From: Candidatus Heimdallarchaeota archaeon
GTDB taxonomy: Archaea; Asgardarchaeota; Heimdallarchaeia; Hodarchaeales; Hodarchaeaceae
Length of the DNA stretch: 64,000 bases
Direction of reading: 5' to 3'
Assembly: GCA_011364965.1 (NCBI GenBank)
Contig: RDOB01000003.1
Location: forward strand, 472,524-536,523
The notes beneath the pieces were generated by a model. It was not told the origin of the DNA, made no database searches, and was given only the letters and a program-made list of their open reading frames with translations. Made by a program: the position numbers and the translations under genes. Position 1 is the first letter of the stretch, and every line of letters begins with the position of its first letter. Shown in pieces: positions 56,398 to 64,000 of the stretch.

Positions 56398-57477
56398 TTA
56401 TAACGGTTTGAATATAACAATTTCATGTAAAGTAGCTCCAGTTTCTTTTACGATTTTCCCAGCTCGAGTCACATCTAGCTCAAAATCAGATACAAGTCTG
56501 AAATATCCTGGTTGTATTCTCATAAGATATTTTGCTAGTAAACGAAAAACTGGATTAAAATTAAGTAACATATCTTGAGCTTCTAGAATCTTTTTGACCT
56601 TGAGAACTACTTTCATCGCATCAGCTGCATGGATAGTGATTTGTTCTGGAAACCGATGTTTTGCTTTTGTGTTGTAAGAAAACTCAGCTTGGAGAAAATC
56701 AAACTCCCCAGTACTGAGAATTACATCCTGTCCCTCAGCAAGCATCAGTACCTTAACTTGATGATTAGCTACCTTTTCATTACATTGAATAAAGGCATAG
56801 GAAACTGTAAAATTCTCGGAATATATTCGCCCCCACATCCAGTAATTAATAATGCTCTGAAAAGGAAAATTTAACCAGTTATGGTCATGGTAACCTATTC
56901 CTGTAACTTCAATTGTATTATTTCCCTCTGTAATCGTCCCTTCTACTTTTGCACGTGCAAAAGGAACAACCCAACCAAAATATCCCATATTTCCAAAATG
57001 ACTAAGCCCCGAACCTGGTTTCCAGCCATTGACTTCAGCTTTATAAATGATATGACATGCAAGACCTTTCTCGTTAACATAGATTTCATAAACTGGTAAT
57101 TCATTAGTTCCTTTTTCCACTCGGAGTTTATTCTTCCCTATCGTGACTTCAGGTTTATCCTGAGAAGCACTGAAATCCGATTTACTATAAGTTACGACTT
57201 TTTGAATTCGTTTTCCATCAGGTTTGATCAGAGTGATTTCAACACCGATTTTGCCTTGTAGCAGACCAGGATTGGGATATTTTGCATAGAAAAACACCAC
57301 AAGAGTGTATCCGTTGTCTAGATGAGCATCAAAATACCACCATTCATACATACCCCTTTTATTCATATCTATATGCAAACTATCCTCTGATAACGGTAGA
57401 ACTTTAATCCGTGTGTCATATTTTCCAGGGCCTGTCCAGCCTTCATTAACTTCAGTGTTTTTCGTCACTTTTAGCAC
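56398..57477 (-). CDS. CrtC/AttH-like lipocalin-fold protein
   Basis: 359 residues resembling the hydroxyneurosporene synthase (CrtC)/AttH family: MYEWWYFDAHLDNGYTLVV near the start, GSGLSHFGNMGYFGWVVPFA, VTGIGYHDHNWLNFP and YWMWGRIYSENFTVSY in the middle. These Trp, His and Asp motifs line the two-lipocalin cavity that binds hydrophobic substrates; CrtC hydrates carotenoids. No carotenoid genes lie here, so an isoprenoid or lipid hydratase or binding role is the more cautious view. As first gene of the operon with the Fe-S and FAD subunits it may supply or bind their substrate. Confidence 0.8.
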   Translation of the reverse strand: MLKVTKNTEVNEGWTGPGKYDTRIKVLPLSEDSLHIDMNKRGMYEWWYFDAHLDNGYTLVVFFYAKYPNPGLLQGKIGVEITLIKPDGKRIQKVVTYSKSDFSASQDKPEVTIGKNKLRVEKGTNELPVYEIYVNEKGLACHIIYKAEVNGWKPGSGLSHFGNMGYFGWVVPFARAKVEGTITEGNNTIEVTGIGYHDHNWLNFPFQSIINYWMWGRIYSENFTVSYAFIQCNEKVANHQVKVLMLAEGQDVILSTGEFDFLQAEFSYNTKAKHRFPEQITIHAADAMKVVLKVKKILEAQDMLLNFNPVFRLLAKYLMRIQPGYFRLVSDFELDVTRAGKIVKETGATLHEIVIFKPL

Positions 57478-57629
57478 CTGAATTTCTTTTCAAAGTCTTA
57501 GAACGCGTGGAAAATGATTCTTGATTTAATTCATTATATAGTTGTTGTGATTACATTCTAGCTTATATCTATAAAATACAATAATACTTTTCTAAGTCCC
57601 TTTTCAGGATTAATACGTGATTTTCGGTT

Positions 57630-57854
57630 TCAATTATCTGCATTATTAGTGATTAACCGCACTATAAGGAGTAACATTTGAGTAGATAAGAAACGAGCAC
57701 CAAAATCTGCATTATGATGAAAATCTTCTCGTTGGTGGTTCAAATGATGAGTAATTCGTCAATATTCCTCGTAAATTCTCTTTAATAAAAAAGTTGAAAC
57801 GGGAGGATTAGCTGGAAATGACTCATTTGTTGGGTGTTTTAACTCTCTTGGGAA
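57630..57854 (-). pseudogene. Possible relic of a TnpB-type transposase
   Basis: In the 57478-57936 gap the minus strand has an open stretch broken by one TGA (where Trp would fit): VSTFLLKRIYEEY*, then RITHHLNHQREDFHHNADFG and LSTQMLLLIVRLITNNADN, stop at 57630. 'xxxNQREDFxHKLS' is a hallmark of TnpB of IS605/IS1341 elements, and a Trp-to-stop change is a typical decay step. The match is short and not certain. The rest of the gap has a TATA element (AATTTTATACC, near 57900) for the peptidase gene. Confidence 0.3.
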
Positions 57855-57936
57855 TTATAATTCTGAAATGCAAATCTTCAAGATTGATAGCTAATGATAA
57901 TTTTATACCCAATACTTTTATCTGTCGTGGATTGAA

Positions 57937-59100
57937 ATGCTTGAAGAGCTCTTAAAAAAACTTGACTTAAACTATACGTTGAAATTACTGAAAAATATAA
58001 TCCAAATAAATTCTACTGTCGGAAATGAGGGAGAATTGGTAGAATTTCTCAAAAATGAATTGGAATCCTTAGGTTTGAAATGCACACTCGACGAAGTAGA
58101 ACCAAATAGGCCAAATATTTATTCAAAGTTAATTGGTATAAATCCAGGAAAGAAAATTAACTATAACGGTCATACTGACACAATTCCTGTTGTTGATGGA
58201 TGGGAAACAGATCCGTTTGAACCTATCATAAACAACGGAAAATTATATGGCTTAGGCGCTTGCGATATGAAAGCAGGTATTGCTTGTGCAATAAATATGT
58301 TACGAGCTTTCGTTGAATCAGATTATACATTCAATGGGGAACTTTCTTTTTCTGGAGTAATTGATGAAGAAGCTTTTGGAAAAGGAGCAAAAGCAATGCT
58401 TTCCCATTCTGAATTTAAAAATGTAGATGCAATAGTATTAGGTGAACCATATCCTGGGGATGAAATACAACCCATTCCTCTAGGCATTACTGGAAAAATA
58501 TTGTATGATATCACAGTCAAAGGAAAAGCAGCACATGCATTTAGGCCATATTTAGGAATTAATGCAATTGAGGAGTTAGGAAAAATCATAACAAACCTTG
58601 ATAAACTAAATTTCAAGAACCACCCCGATTTCGGTAAAGGGAATTACTCCACGTTGAAGATTGAGGGTGGATATGAAATTTATTCAGTTGTAGTACCTGC
58701 GTTTGCGCGTATGGAAGTAAATCGATTATTAGTCCCTGGCGAGACTGCTCAGTCTGCTATAGATGATATGAATAATTTAATAGAATCCATAAATCTTTCC
58801 TCTCAAGTAACAGTTGAAATTAAACCTCCTCTTTATCAAGCATATATTAGTGATAGAAATGATCTTATTTTCCGAGTGTTTGACAAGGTTTATCGTAGTG
58901 TTATGGGGAAAGCCCCATTCTATGAGTATACTTCTGGCATTACTGATGCTAATATCTTTGCTGGAGAAGGAAATATTCCATGTCTTCACTTAGGGCCGCA
59001 CCAAGAGACAGCTCACCAAAAAAACGAATATATTTCGTTAGATTGCTTGGAACCATTATCCAAAATGTATGCTTTAATTGCCATGAATTTTCTTGAATAA
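57937..59100 (+). CDS. M20-family metallopeptidase (ArgE/DapE/ACY1 group)
   Basis: 387 residues. The two-zinc site is complete: NGHTDTIPV (H79, D81), GACDMKAG (D110), VIDEEAFGKGA (E144, E145), LGEP for the next acid, and the C-terminal HLGPHQETAHQKNEYI. The insert domain (about 180-290) has the family's AAHAFRPYLGINAIEELG dimerisation segment. It likely removes an acyl group from an amino acid or cleaves a dipeptide; closest in style to ArgE/DapE, but context does not name the substrate. A TATA-like element lies ~30 bp before the ATG, suggesting a very short leader. Confidence 0.9.
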   Translation: MLEELLKKLDLNYTLKLLKNIIQINSTVGNEGELVEFLKNELESLGLKCTLDEVEPNRPNIYSKLIGINPGKKINYNGHTDTIPVVDGWETDPFEPIINNGKLYGLGACDMKAGIACAINMLRAFVESDYTFNGELSFSGVIDEEAFGKGAKAMLSHSEFKNVDAIVLGEPYPGDEIQPIPLGITGKILYDITVKGKAAHAFRPYLGINAIEELGKIITNLDKLNFKNHPDFGKGNYSTLKIEGGYEIYSVVVPAFARMEVNRLLVPGETAQSAIDDMNNLIESINLSSQVTVEIKPPLYQAYISDRNDLIFRVFDKVYRSVMGKAPFYEYTSGITDANIFAGEGNIPCLHLGPHQETAHQKNEYISLDCLEPLSKMYALIAMNFLE

Positions 59101-59267
59101 TTCGCTTTTTCTCTTATTAAATAAAATATGTATTCTGGTTAGTTAGAAGAAAACAAATCAAAATAATAAATAATCTATAGCGAGGGGAGATAACAAATCA
59201 ACCTATATAGAGGAAGGTCAGGAAACATAAAAAGAGAAATCCTCATGATGGAAAAAAGGTGTTAAAA

Positions 59268-59636
59268 ATGAACTATCTAGCTGGTTTAATGATATGTGAA
59301 ATGGAATCAGAACAAAAAGCTCAAAAAAATGCAGAAAAAATGAAAAATTGTCCAAAATTACTAAGTTGTGGGATAACTGATACCACATATTATGGGTTTT
59401 ATATTAGTCAAGCTGGAACAGAATGGTGGTTTGAAATCCCGGTAGAAAAACCAGATTTATTGGGAGCGAAAAAAATCCGCATCGAAATGATTCAAAAGCT
59501 CATAATACCAGATGATTTTAGTTTCAAAAACAAAAATGAACTTATAGATAATGAAACTACTCCTTGTGGATCAAACTGCTCAAAATGCCAAGCTAAAGAT
59601 CAGTACTATTGTACGGGGTGTCCTGCATTATATTAA
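59268..59636 (+). CDS. Small protein with C-terminal cysteine cluster
   Basis: 122 residues from ATG 59268 (a GTG three codons earlier is in frame). The first ~90 residues are an alpha/beta domain (YLAGLMICEMESEQ, TTYYGFYISQAGTEWWFEIP). The last 25 have CGSNCSKCQAKDQYYCTGCPA, five or six cysteines in a pattern shared with the start of DUF3795 proteins, so a metal site is likely. Function unknown. It stands alone, 255 bp before the radical SAM gene. Confidence 0.65.
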   Translation: MNYLAGLMICEMESEQKAQKNAEKMKNCPKLLSCGITDTTYYGFYISQAGTEWWFEIPVEKPDLLGAKKIRIEMIQKLIIPDDFSFKNKNELIDNETTPCGSNCSKCQAKDQYYCTGCPALY

Positions 59637-59891
59637 GTGATTTACTTGTTTATTATCATTAAATGATGATTATTACACATTCGTTATACAATTCAAATGA
59701 CTAAAGCCTTACTTGATCCTCATTTCACATACAAAACTCTAATCATTAGTGAGACCTATTATATCATCCCATTAATTTCAAAAAGTCTCGTACTATTATT
59801 TGGAACGAATTTTTCAGTAAATTCCTCCTCTTGATCCATCTATAAGGATATCCAATTTTAAAAGGGTGATTTCCATAGGAAACATAGAAAG

Positions 59892-60644
59892 ATGAATATA
59901 GAAGAAAGAAAAAATCAAGGTGCTGATATAGAATCATTTGATAATGTGACACTTACTAATAAAACTATAACACAAATATGTAAAGATGATCTCACGAATG
60001 AACCATTAAGAAAGTACTATCGGTTTAGATATTCAAAGCAGTTTTATGGGGGAATAGTAACAGGAGATATCGTTGGATGTAATTTACGCTGCGCGTATTG
60101 TTGGTCCCAAAAAACAGCATGGTATCCACAAAAAGGATCATGGCAGAGCGTAGATCAAGTAGTAAAAATATTATTAAATCTCGCTAACAACAATCATTGC
60201 GAAAAGATTAGACTAAGCGGAGGGGAACCCACTCTTTGTCGAAAACATTTGATAACCATCATTCAACAACTACCTGATCACTTTTCTTTCATTTTAGAAA
60301 CAAATGGAATTCTGTTAACAAACAAAGAGTACATTCAGGAATTGGAAACTTTAACTAATCCCCCTTATGTGAGAATTAGCTTAAAAGCAGGACAAACACT
60401 TTATTCCAGAATCACAGGGGCTTCACTTGAAGCATATAGAGCACAACTTCAAACAATTAAAATTCTAAAACACTCATCTTTACAGTTTAATGTGGCCATT
60501 ATAGCTGAATTTTTCACTTCTGAAGAAATACGGAAAATTGAACGATTGATAGCACCTAAAAGACTAGAAAGAGAGCAATTGATTGTCTATCCTTTTGTTA
60601 GAGAAACTCTGAGAAAGAGGGGATTAGAATCTTTAGGAATTTGA
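59892..60644 (+). pseudogene. Radical SAM protein, probably truncated by a premature stop
   Basis: 250 codons. The cluster motif is CNLRCAYC (C63, C67, C70), preceded by VTGDIVG, and the SAM-binding RLSGGEPT follows at about 110. FILETNGILLT and VRISLKAGQ fit the barrel strands of PflA-like or molybdopterin-type radical SAM enzymes. The frame stops after RGLESLGI, but coding-like sequence continues beyond the stop (next entry), so the active protein was probably longer by 40-60 residues. The catalytic core is intact, so partial function is possible. Confidence 0.75.
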
Positions 60645-60829
60645 AGAGCTGAAGCTAAGCTGTATGGTAATCATTATCCAAGATGTTCAATACGAAGGAT
60701 TACACTGGAGATTTAATTGATTCATGGAATATAACCAAAGTATATCCGACTCCATTTGGGAAGAAAGTTGTGAATAACTTCATCTCTTTGGAATTTAAAA
60801 ATCAGACTCTCTTCTTGCGTTTGGTTTGA
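60645..60829 (+). pseudogene. Former C-terminal part of the radical SAM gene
   Basis: Directly after the stop the same frame reads RAEAKLYGNHYPR. A shifted frame then gives FNTKDYTGDLIDSWNITKVY, PTPFGKKVV. Joined, these resemble a natural end of an archaeal radical SAM protein (...AKLYGNxYPRxNTKDYTGDLI). So the gene carries a nonsense change and a frameshift. The tail overlaps the end of the converging nitrilase gene. Confidence 0.45.
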
Positions 60830-61700
60830 ATTTTATCCCATACAAAACCCAATGCAATGTTTAGATTTCGAAGTACATGAATCATTAATGATATCTTCAA
60901 ATAAATGATTCTAAGCCTTCGTATAATCCATGATTGGTTTTTTATAATAGCTATCTCATAAATTAAGTAAGTATCAGAGTTTTCGCTTCTCGCACAGATT
61001 CTTCCCAATGGATTAGAAATAGTAATGTGACCATTCCAAAATTGTTTTCCCTCTACTCCATAACGATTAGCACTGACAATCCAAGCGTTATAATTTTTAG
61101 CATTATAACCGACACCGAAAGCCTTGGGATCTTTTTCGTCAGCAAGGCTGTGAAGTATTAAATCAAGTTGTTTTCTCTTTAGCTCCTTTGAAACACGATG
61201 ATTTTGGATATCATAGCAGATTATAATGCCAGTTTTAATGCTTTTGATGTTAAGTATCGTGACAAGGGTAGATCCAGGAACAAAGGTTGATGACTTCAAA
61301 TAATTTTTACGATGAACGGCAAGAATGTCCCCAGTTCTATCAATAAACACCTGAGAATTATAGATTCTCCCATTCTCAGATTCGGTCATACCACACAAAT
61401 CATTACCCCATATTTTCTGGCTAACTCTGCTACAAAATTCGTCTCCTTTCCTGGGATGGATTTGGAAATTCTTTGATGGTACCCCTTGTTATCTTCAGGA
61501 TAATTATACCAACCCAAGATTGCCTCACCAAATAAAATTAATTCAACATCGGGTTCAACTGTTAGAATTTGTTTAATGTAATGTTTAATTGTTTGAAGAT
61601 TTTTTTCTGGAGAAGGATCACATTTCATAGCAACAGTAGCAACTTTTAATGAAACATCAGCATTCTTTAAATTGTACAGAAAACGATCTAAAATAGACAT
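60802..61700 (-). pseudogene. Carbon-nitrogen (nitrilase-superfamily) hydrolase split by a frameshift
   Basis: Two overlapping frames together make one nitrilase-fold protein. The upstream part (61700-61386) has LKVATVAMKCDPSPEKNLQT and the catalytic Glu in LILFGEAILGW. The downstream part (from about 61398) has the catalytic Lys in HRKNYLK and the nucleophile Cys in GIIICYDIQ. The break lies at 61387-61394, where GTGTG appears; removing one GT restores YGVMICGMTESENGRIYNSQ. The gene is therefore intact apart from a 2-bp insertion, either a recent mutation or a sequencing error. The C-terminal ~30 residues are basic. Substrate would be an amide or nitrile. Confidence 0.75.
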
Positions 61701-62290
61701 CTTGTTAGCAGCCAGAAAAAAGAGGTTTTATAATCACTAATTTCTATAGAGGTTTATGGAATCATCCCACTTAGTATATGATATAAAAATTTATTTCGAT
61801 GCAAACGAAAAAAATTGAAAATGGCTGATGGCGTTGGCTAGGTTAAGGTAAGTACAAACTAGGGTAAATATTGTCTTCTTAAACCGATGATCTCTTTACA
61901 TTTACAATTGTTATAAATAAACTTGGATATCCTGCTATAAAATTCAATCGACTAGAGATACAATTTCCATTTAATCTGATCCTAATGAATAAATATCTCC
62001 TGAAATGAGAAGATTGCATAAAATCCAGATATTATTTGTGGGAACACTAGAGAAGAGACTAAGAATAGCTTTTTCTAGAAGGCACGGATGTGTATGATTG
62101 AGTTTATTACTTACGTCTGGTTATACGACGCTTAATTAAAGGAAAATACAACATTCATATCCTAAAAACTGCTAAGCATGGCGTATTCTTTTCAAACATA
62201 AAAAAATTCCATTTAGGATGTAAAATTTGCTCATAGAGTTGAAATGCTTAATTACCACAATGAAATCGTTTATAATGATAGGGAGAAAAT
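61701..62290. other. Intergenic gap, ~590 bp
   Basis: Divergent region between the broken nitrilase and the MFS gene. It should hold both promoters. Only very short open runs are present (e.g. MIEFITYVWLYDA near 62094-62135), possibly relics. No hairpin or RNA gene stands out. Confidence 0.4.
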
Positions 62291-63643
62291 TTGGATTTAA
62301 TCATGAACGAGACTGATCCCCCGTCATACCTCCAGAATTTGAGAAAAGTTTTCCAGTCACGAAATTATGTGGTAATTCTTCTTACAAACTATACGGGATC
62401 ACTTTTTCTTGCAGCATGGATATATCTAAATTTATTTTTTAGAGACGTCGGAATAAGCTATCTAGAATTAGGAATAGCAAACGGATGGTCAATGCTTATT
62501 GGTTTATTTTTCACTATGATTGGGGGATATTGGGCAGATAAATACATTCATCACAGACGTTATATGGCCACTTTTAATAAATTCTTTATCGCTATAGCGA
62601 TGTTATTAATGCCTTTTGTCGACACATTCACTAGCTTAGTATTTGTATGGACTGTTTTCTCATTTGCACAATTCTGTCAAGCATCCATTGATCCTATCCT
62701 ATTTGAATCTTTACCAAAGGAACAGATGGGAACTGGTACGAGTCTTTTTACATTAACAGGAGTTTTTGGAGTCCTAGGCCTTGTTCTAGTAGGATTTTTG
62801 ATTACTGATGGGTTTGTTGAAGGTCTTCGGACATTTTTTTTCATGGCGGGGATTGCGAGTATGGTAGATTTCTTCATTCGATTACGCTTTTTGGAGCAAA
62901 TAAAGATAGATAATCTAGGGAAAATGAATAAAAAAAATGGACTGGCTCAAGATTTAATAATGCAGTATTCTACTGGACTGAAAGTAATGTTAGCAGCGAT
63001 TCCGCTTTTATTCGTAGTATTTCTTTTAGATGTAGCCAGTGATATTAATTATCAATTCGCTCAAAATTTTTTTCTTAATGAAGAGGTAGGAATGAACTAT
63101 AACACACTAAATTATACGATGATAGGGTCAACAATCTTGGGGATTTTAGGTGGATTAGCTGCAGGAGGGCTTCTAGATCGAACAACCAACGACGCTAAAA
63201 TCATGTTTTTAGCATACTTTTTTTTACCATTTTCTATATTTCTACTATTCAATTCTCCTATATTACCTACTTGGATTAATTTTCAATCTAGTGAACTTTT
63301 ATTGGCACTCATTTCTAGTACAGCTTTTATTGCGGTGGTAATCAAAGCAGGTAATGATGTTATATGGAGGACAATAGCATGGGGAGCTGTTGGAAGAAAA
63401 TTACCTCGAGAACATACAGGAAAGGTAATGGCAATATTGGGAATGGCTATACAAACACTAGGAGTAATACTAAGCCCAATAGCTGGATTCATTTATGAAC
63501 AGGAAGGAGGAGGACGGTTATTGATTATCGCAATGGGAATAAACACTATTATTCTTTTTCTGTTACTGATTAGCTGGATAAGGAGTCGAAGTGAGTCGTA
63601 CAAGCAAAAACAAGCTGCTTTACCAGTCGTGGGAGAAATTTAA
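62291..63643 (+). CDS. Major facilitator superfamily transporter
   Basis: 450 residues with twelve predicted membrane helices in two halves around a central cytoplasmic loop (about 200-225, IKIDNLGKMNKKNG). The MFS loop signature appears as GGYWADKYIHHRRYM (about 79-93) and in the second half as GGLLDRTTNDAKIM. No charged residue pattern names a substrate; drug or metabolite export is common for this type. The TTG at 62291 is the preferred start because GGGAG (62281-62285) is spaced 5 nt from it; the next ATG (62303) is too far. Confidence 0.88.
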   Translation: MDLIMNETDPPSYLQNLRKVFQSRNYVVILLTNYTGSLFLAAWIYLNLFFRDVGISYLELGIANGWSMLIGLFFTMIGGYWADKYIHHRRYMATFNKFFIAIAMLLMPFVDTFTSLVFVWTVFSFAQFCQASIDPILFESLPKEQMGTGTSLFTLTGVFGVLGLVLVGFLITDGFVEGLRTFFFMAGIASMVDFFIRLRFLEQIKIDNLGKMNKKNGLAQDLIMQYSTGLKVMLAAIPLLFVVFLLDVASDINYQFAQNFFLNEEVGMNYNTLNYTMIGSTILGILGGLAAGGLLDRTTNDAKIMFLAYFFLPFSIFLLFNSPILPTWINFQSSELLLALISSTAFIAVVIKAGNDVIWRTIAWGAVGRKLPREHTGKVMAILGMAIQTLGVILSPIAGFIYEQEGGGRLLIIAMGINTIILFLLLISWIRSRSESYKQKQAALPVVGEI

Positions 63644-63670
63644 ATGGAACTAGAGCTGAGAATGCTGAAT

Positions 63671-63895
63671 TCAATAAATAAAAAAAGAACTCAAAATTAA
63701 TTCAGAATCGGGTACTGCACCAAAAAAAGGCAAATGTAACATCCTACCCAATACAATAGGATCCTTGTATTCATCATAAATATTTTTACAGAATTTTAGT
63801 ATATCTGTTATAACCAGATAATTTATAGTAATTTTAAAAGCATTAGATATATCATCAGTTTTAAAATATCCACTGACTTCTATAAAGTATTTCAC
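63671..63895 (-). CDS. Possible small protein downstream of an NTF2-like gene
   Basis: 74 residues from a GTG (VSGYFKTDDISNAFKITINY, ... ending SELILSSFFIY). It begins 19 bp after the stop of the partial NTF2-like gene on the same strand, as an operon partner would. No family is recognised, and the reading could also be a decayed fragment. It faces the MFS gene end to end. Confidence 0.35.
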   Translation of the reverse strand: MKYFIEVSGYFKTDDISNAFKITINYLVITDILKFCKNIYDEYKDPIVLGRMLHLPFFGAVPDSELILSSFFIY

Positions 63896-63914
63896 AAAGG
63901 TTTTCCTTCTGTTT

Positions 63915-64000
63915 CTATTCTAACGGTTGAGAGAGTTTATGAACAATCCACCAGCGCTTATCGATTTTCATTAGATTAAAGTAATCTAAATACCCAAATC
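63915..64000 (-). CDS. NTF2-like / putative lumazine-binding protein, C-terminal end only
   Basis: From the window edge the minus strand reads FGYLDYFNLMKIDKRWWIV then HKLSQPLE and TAG. 'DYxxLxKIDxxWWIVxK' is the closing strand pair of SnoaL/NTF2-like proteins of the putative lumazine-binding type. The start lies beyond 64000. Only 27 residues are visible, so the call rests on one motif. Confidence 0.55.
   Translation of the reverse strand, partial: FGYLDYFNLMKIDKRWWIVHKLSQPLE

Overview
The window is AT-rich, about one third G+C outside a few islands. It reads as a piece of an archaeal chromosome, most likely an Asgard (Promethearchaeota) archaeon. This placement is inferred from gene content and promoter style, not from a marker gene. 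Several genes are preceded by archaeal TATA elements. TTG and GTG starts are common, and Shine-Dalgarno sequences are patchy. Several proteins have a eukaryote-like flavour: a single-OB ssDNA-binding protein resembling SOSS-B, a kinase with DRHxxN and DFG motifs of the PI3/PI4-kinase type, a beta-propeller ending in a RING-like C4C4 zinc finger, an SPFH protein and two isoprenylcysteine-methyltransferase-like enzymes. No rRNA, tRNA, CRISPR array or intact insertion sequence was seen.

Layout. 1-3.4 kb: a PadR regulator with a co-transcribed membrane protein (cut by the window edge), then the PI3/PI4-like kinase. 3.9-10.3 kb: one 2126-residue soluble histidine kinase with about fourteen PAS domains. 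10.6-14.4 kb: two diverged NAD-kinase-fold proteins (one fused to a winged helix), an SPFH protein and the divergent ssDNA-binding protein, with palindromes beside the promoters. 14.6-22 kb: membrane proteins, a nitroreductase, an acyltransferase-3, an ICMT-like methyltransferase, an E2-type acyltransferase without a lipoyl domain, and a SAM methyltransferase. 22-29.5 kb: an alpha/alpha-barrel protein, two decayed secreted-protein genes, isoaspartyl peptidase, an aminotransferase, a condensation-domain acyltransferase and its divergent double-winged-helix regulator.

29.8-35.4 kb holds the most unusual genes. There is the propeller-RING protein, then a two-gene operon of membrane receptors: dCache-HAMP-TPR-VWA followed by dCache-HAMP with no output domain. 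35.6-51 kb: bacterial-type arginine decarboxylase, methyltransferases, a GNAT protein, a more GC-rich divergent pair (beta-lactamase-family hydrolase and an E2-type acyltransferase that lost its catalytic residues), flavodoxin, DUF3795, and an SBBP propeller. 49.9-51.8 kb: a winged-helix/methyltransferase fusion divergent from an ATC-hydrolase-like gene, with three copies of one 14-bp palindrome between them. 51.9-57.5 kb: a three-gene redox operon (double FAD-oxidase fusion, CCG iron-sulfur protein, CrtC-like lipocalin). 57.9-64 kb: M20 peptidase, a truncated radical SAM gene, a frameshifted nitrilase, an MFS transporter and the end of an NTF2-like gene.

A recurring theme is gene decay. At least seven intergenic gaps contain recognisable broken coding sequence (DUF998, glycosyltransferase C-terminus, radical SAM tail, possible TnpB, LVIVD protein and others). 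In many gaps the 'empty' space is relic rather than regulatory DNA. All calls come from reading motifs by eye; no database search was possible.
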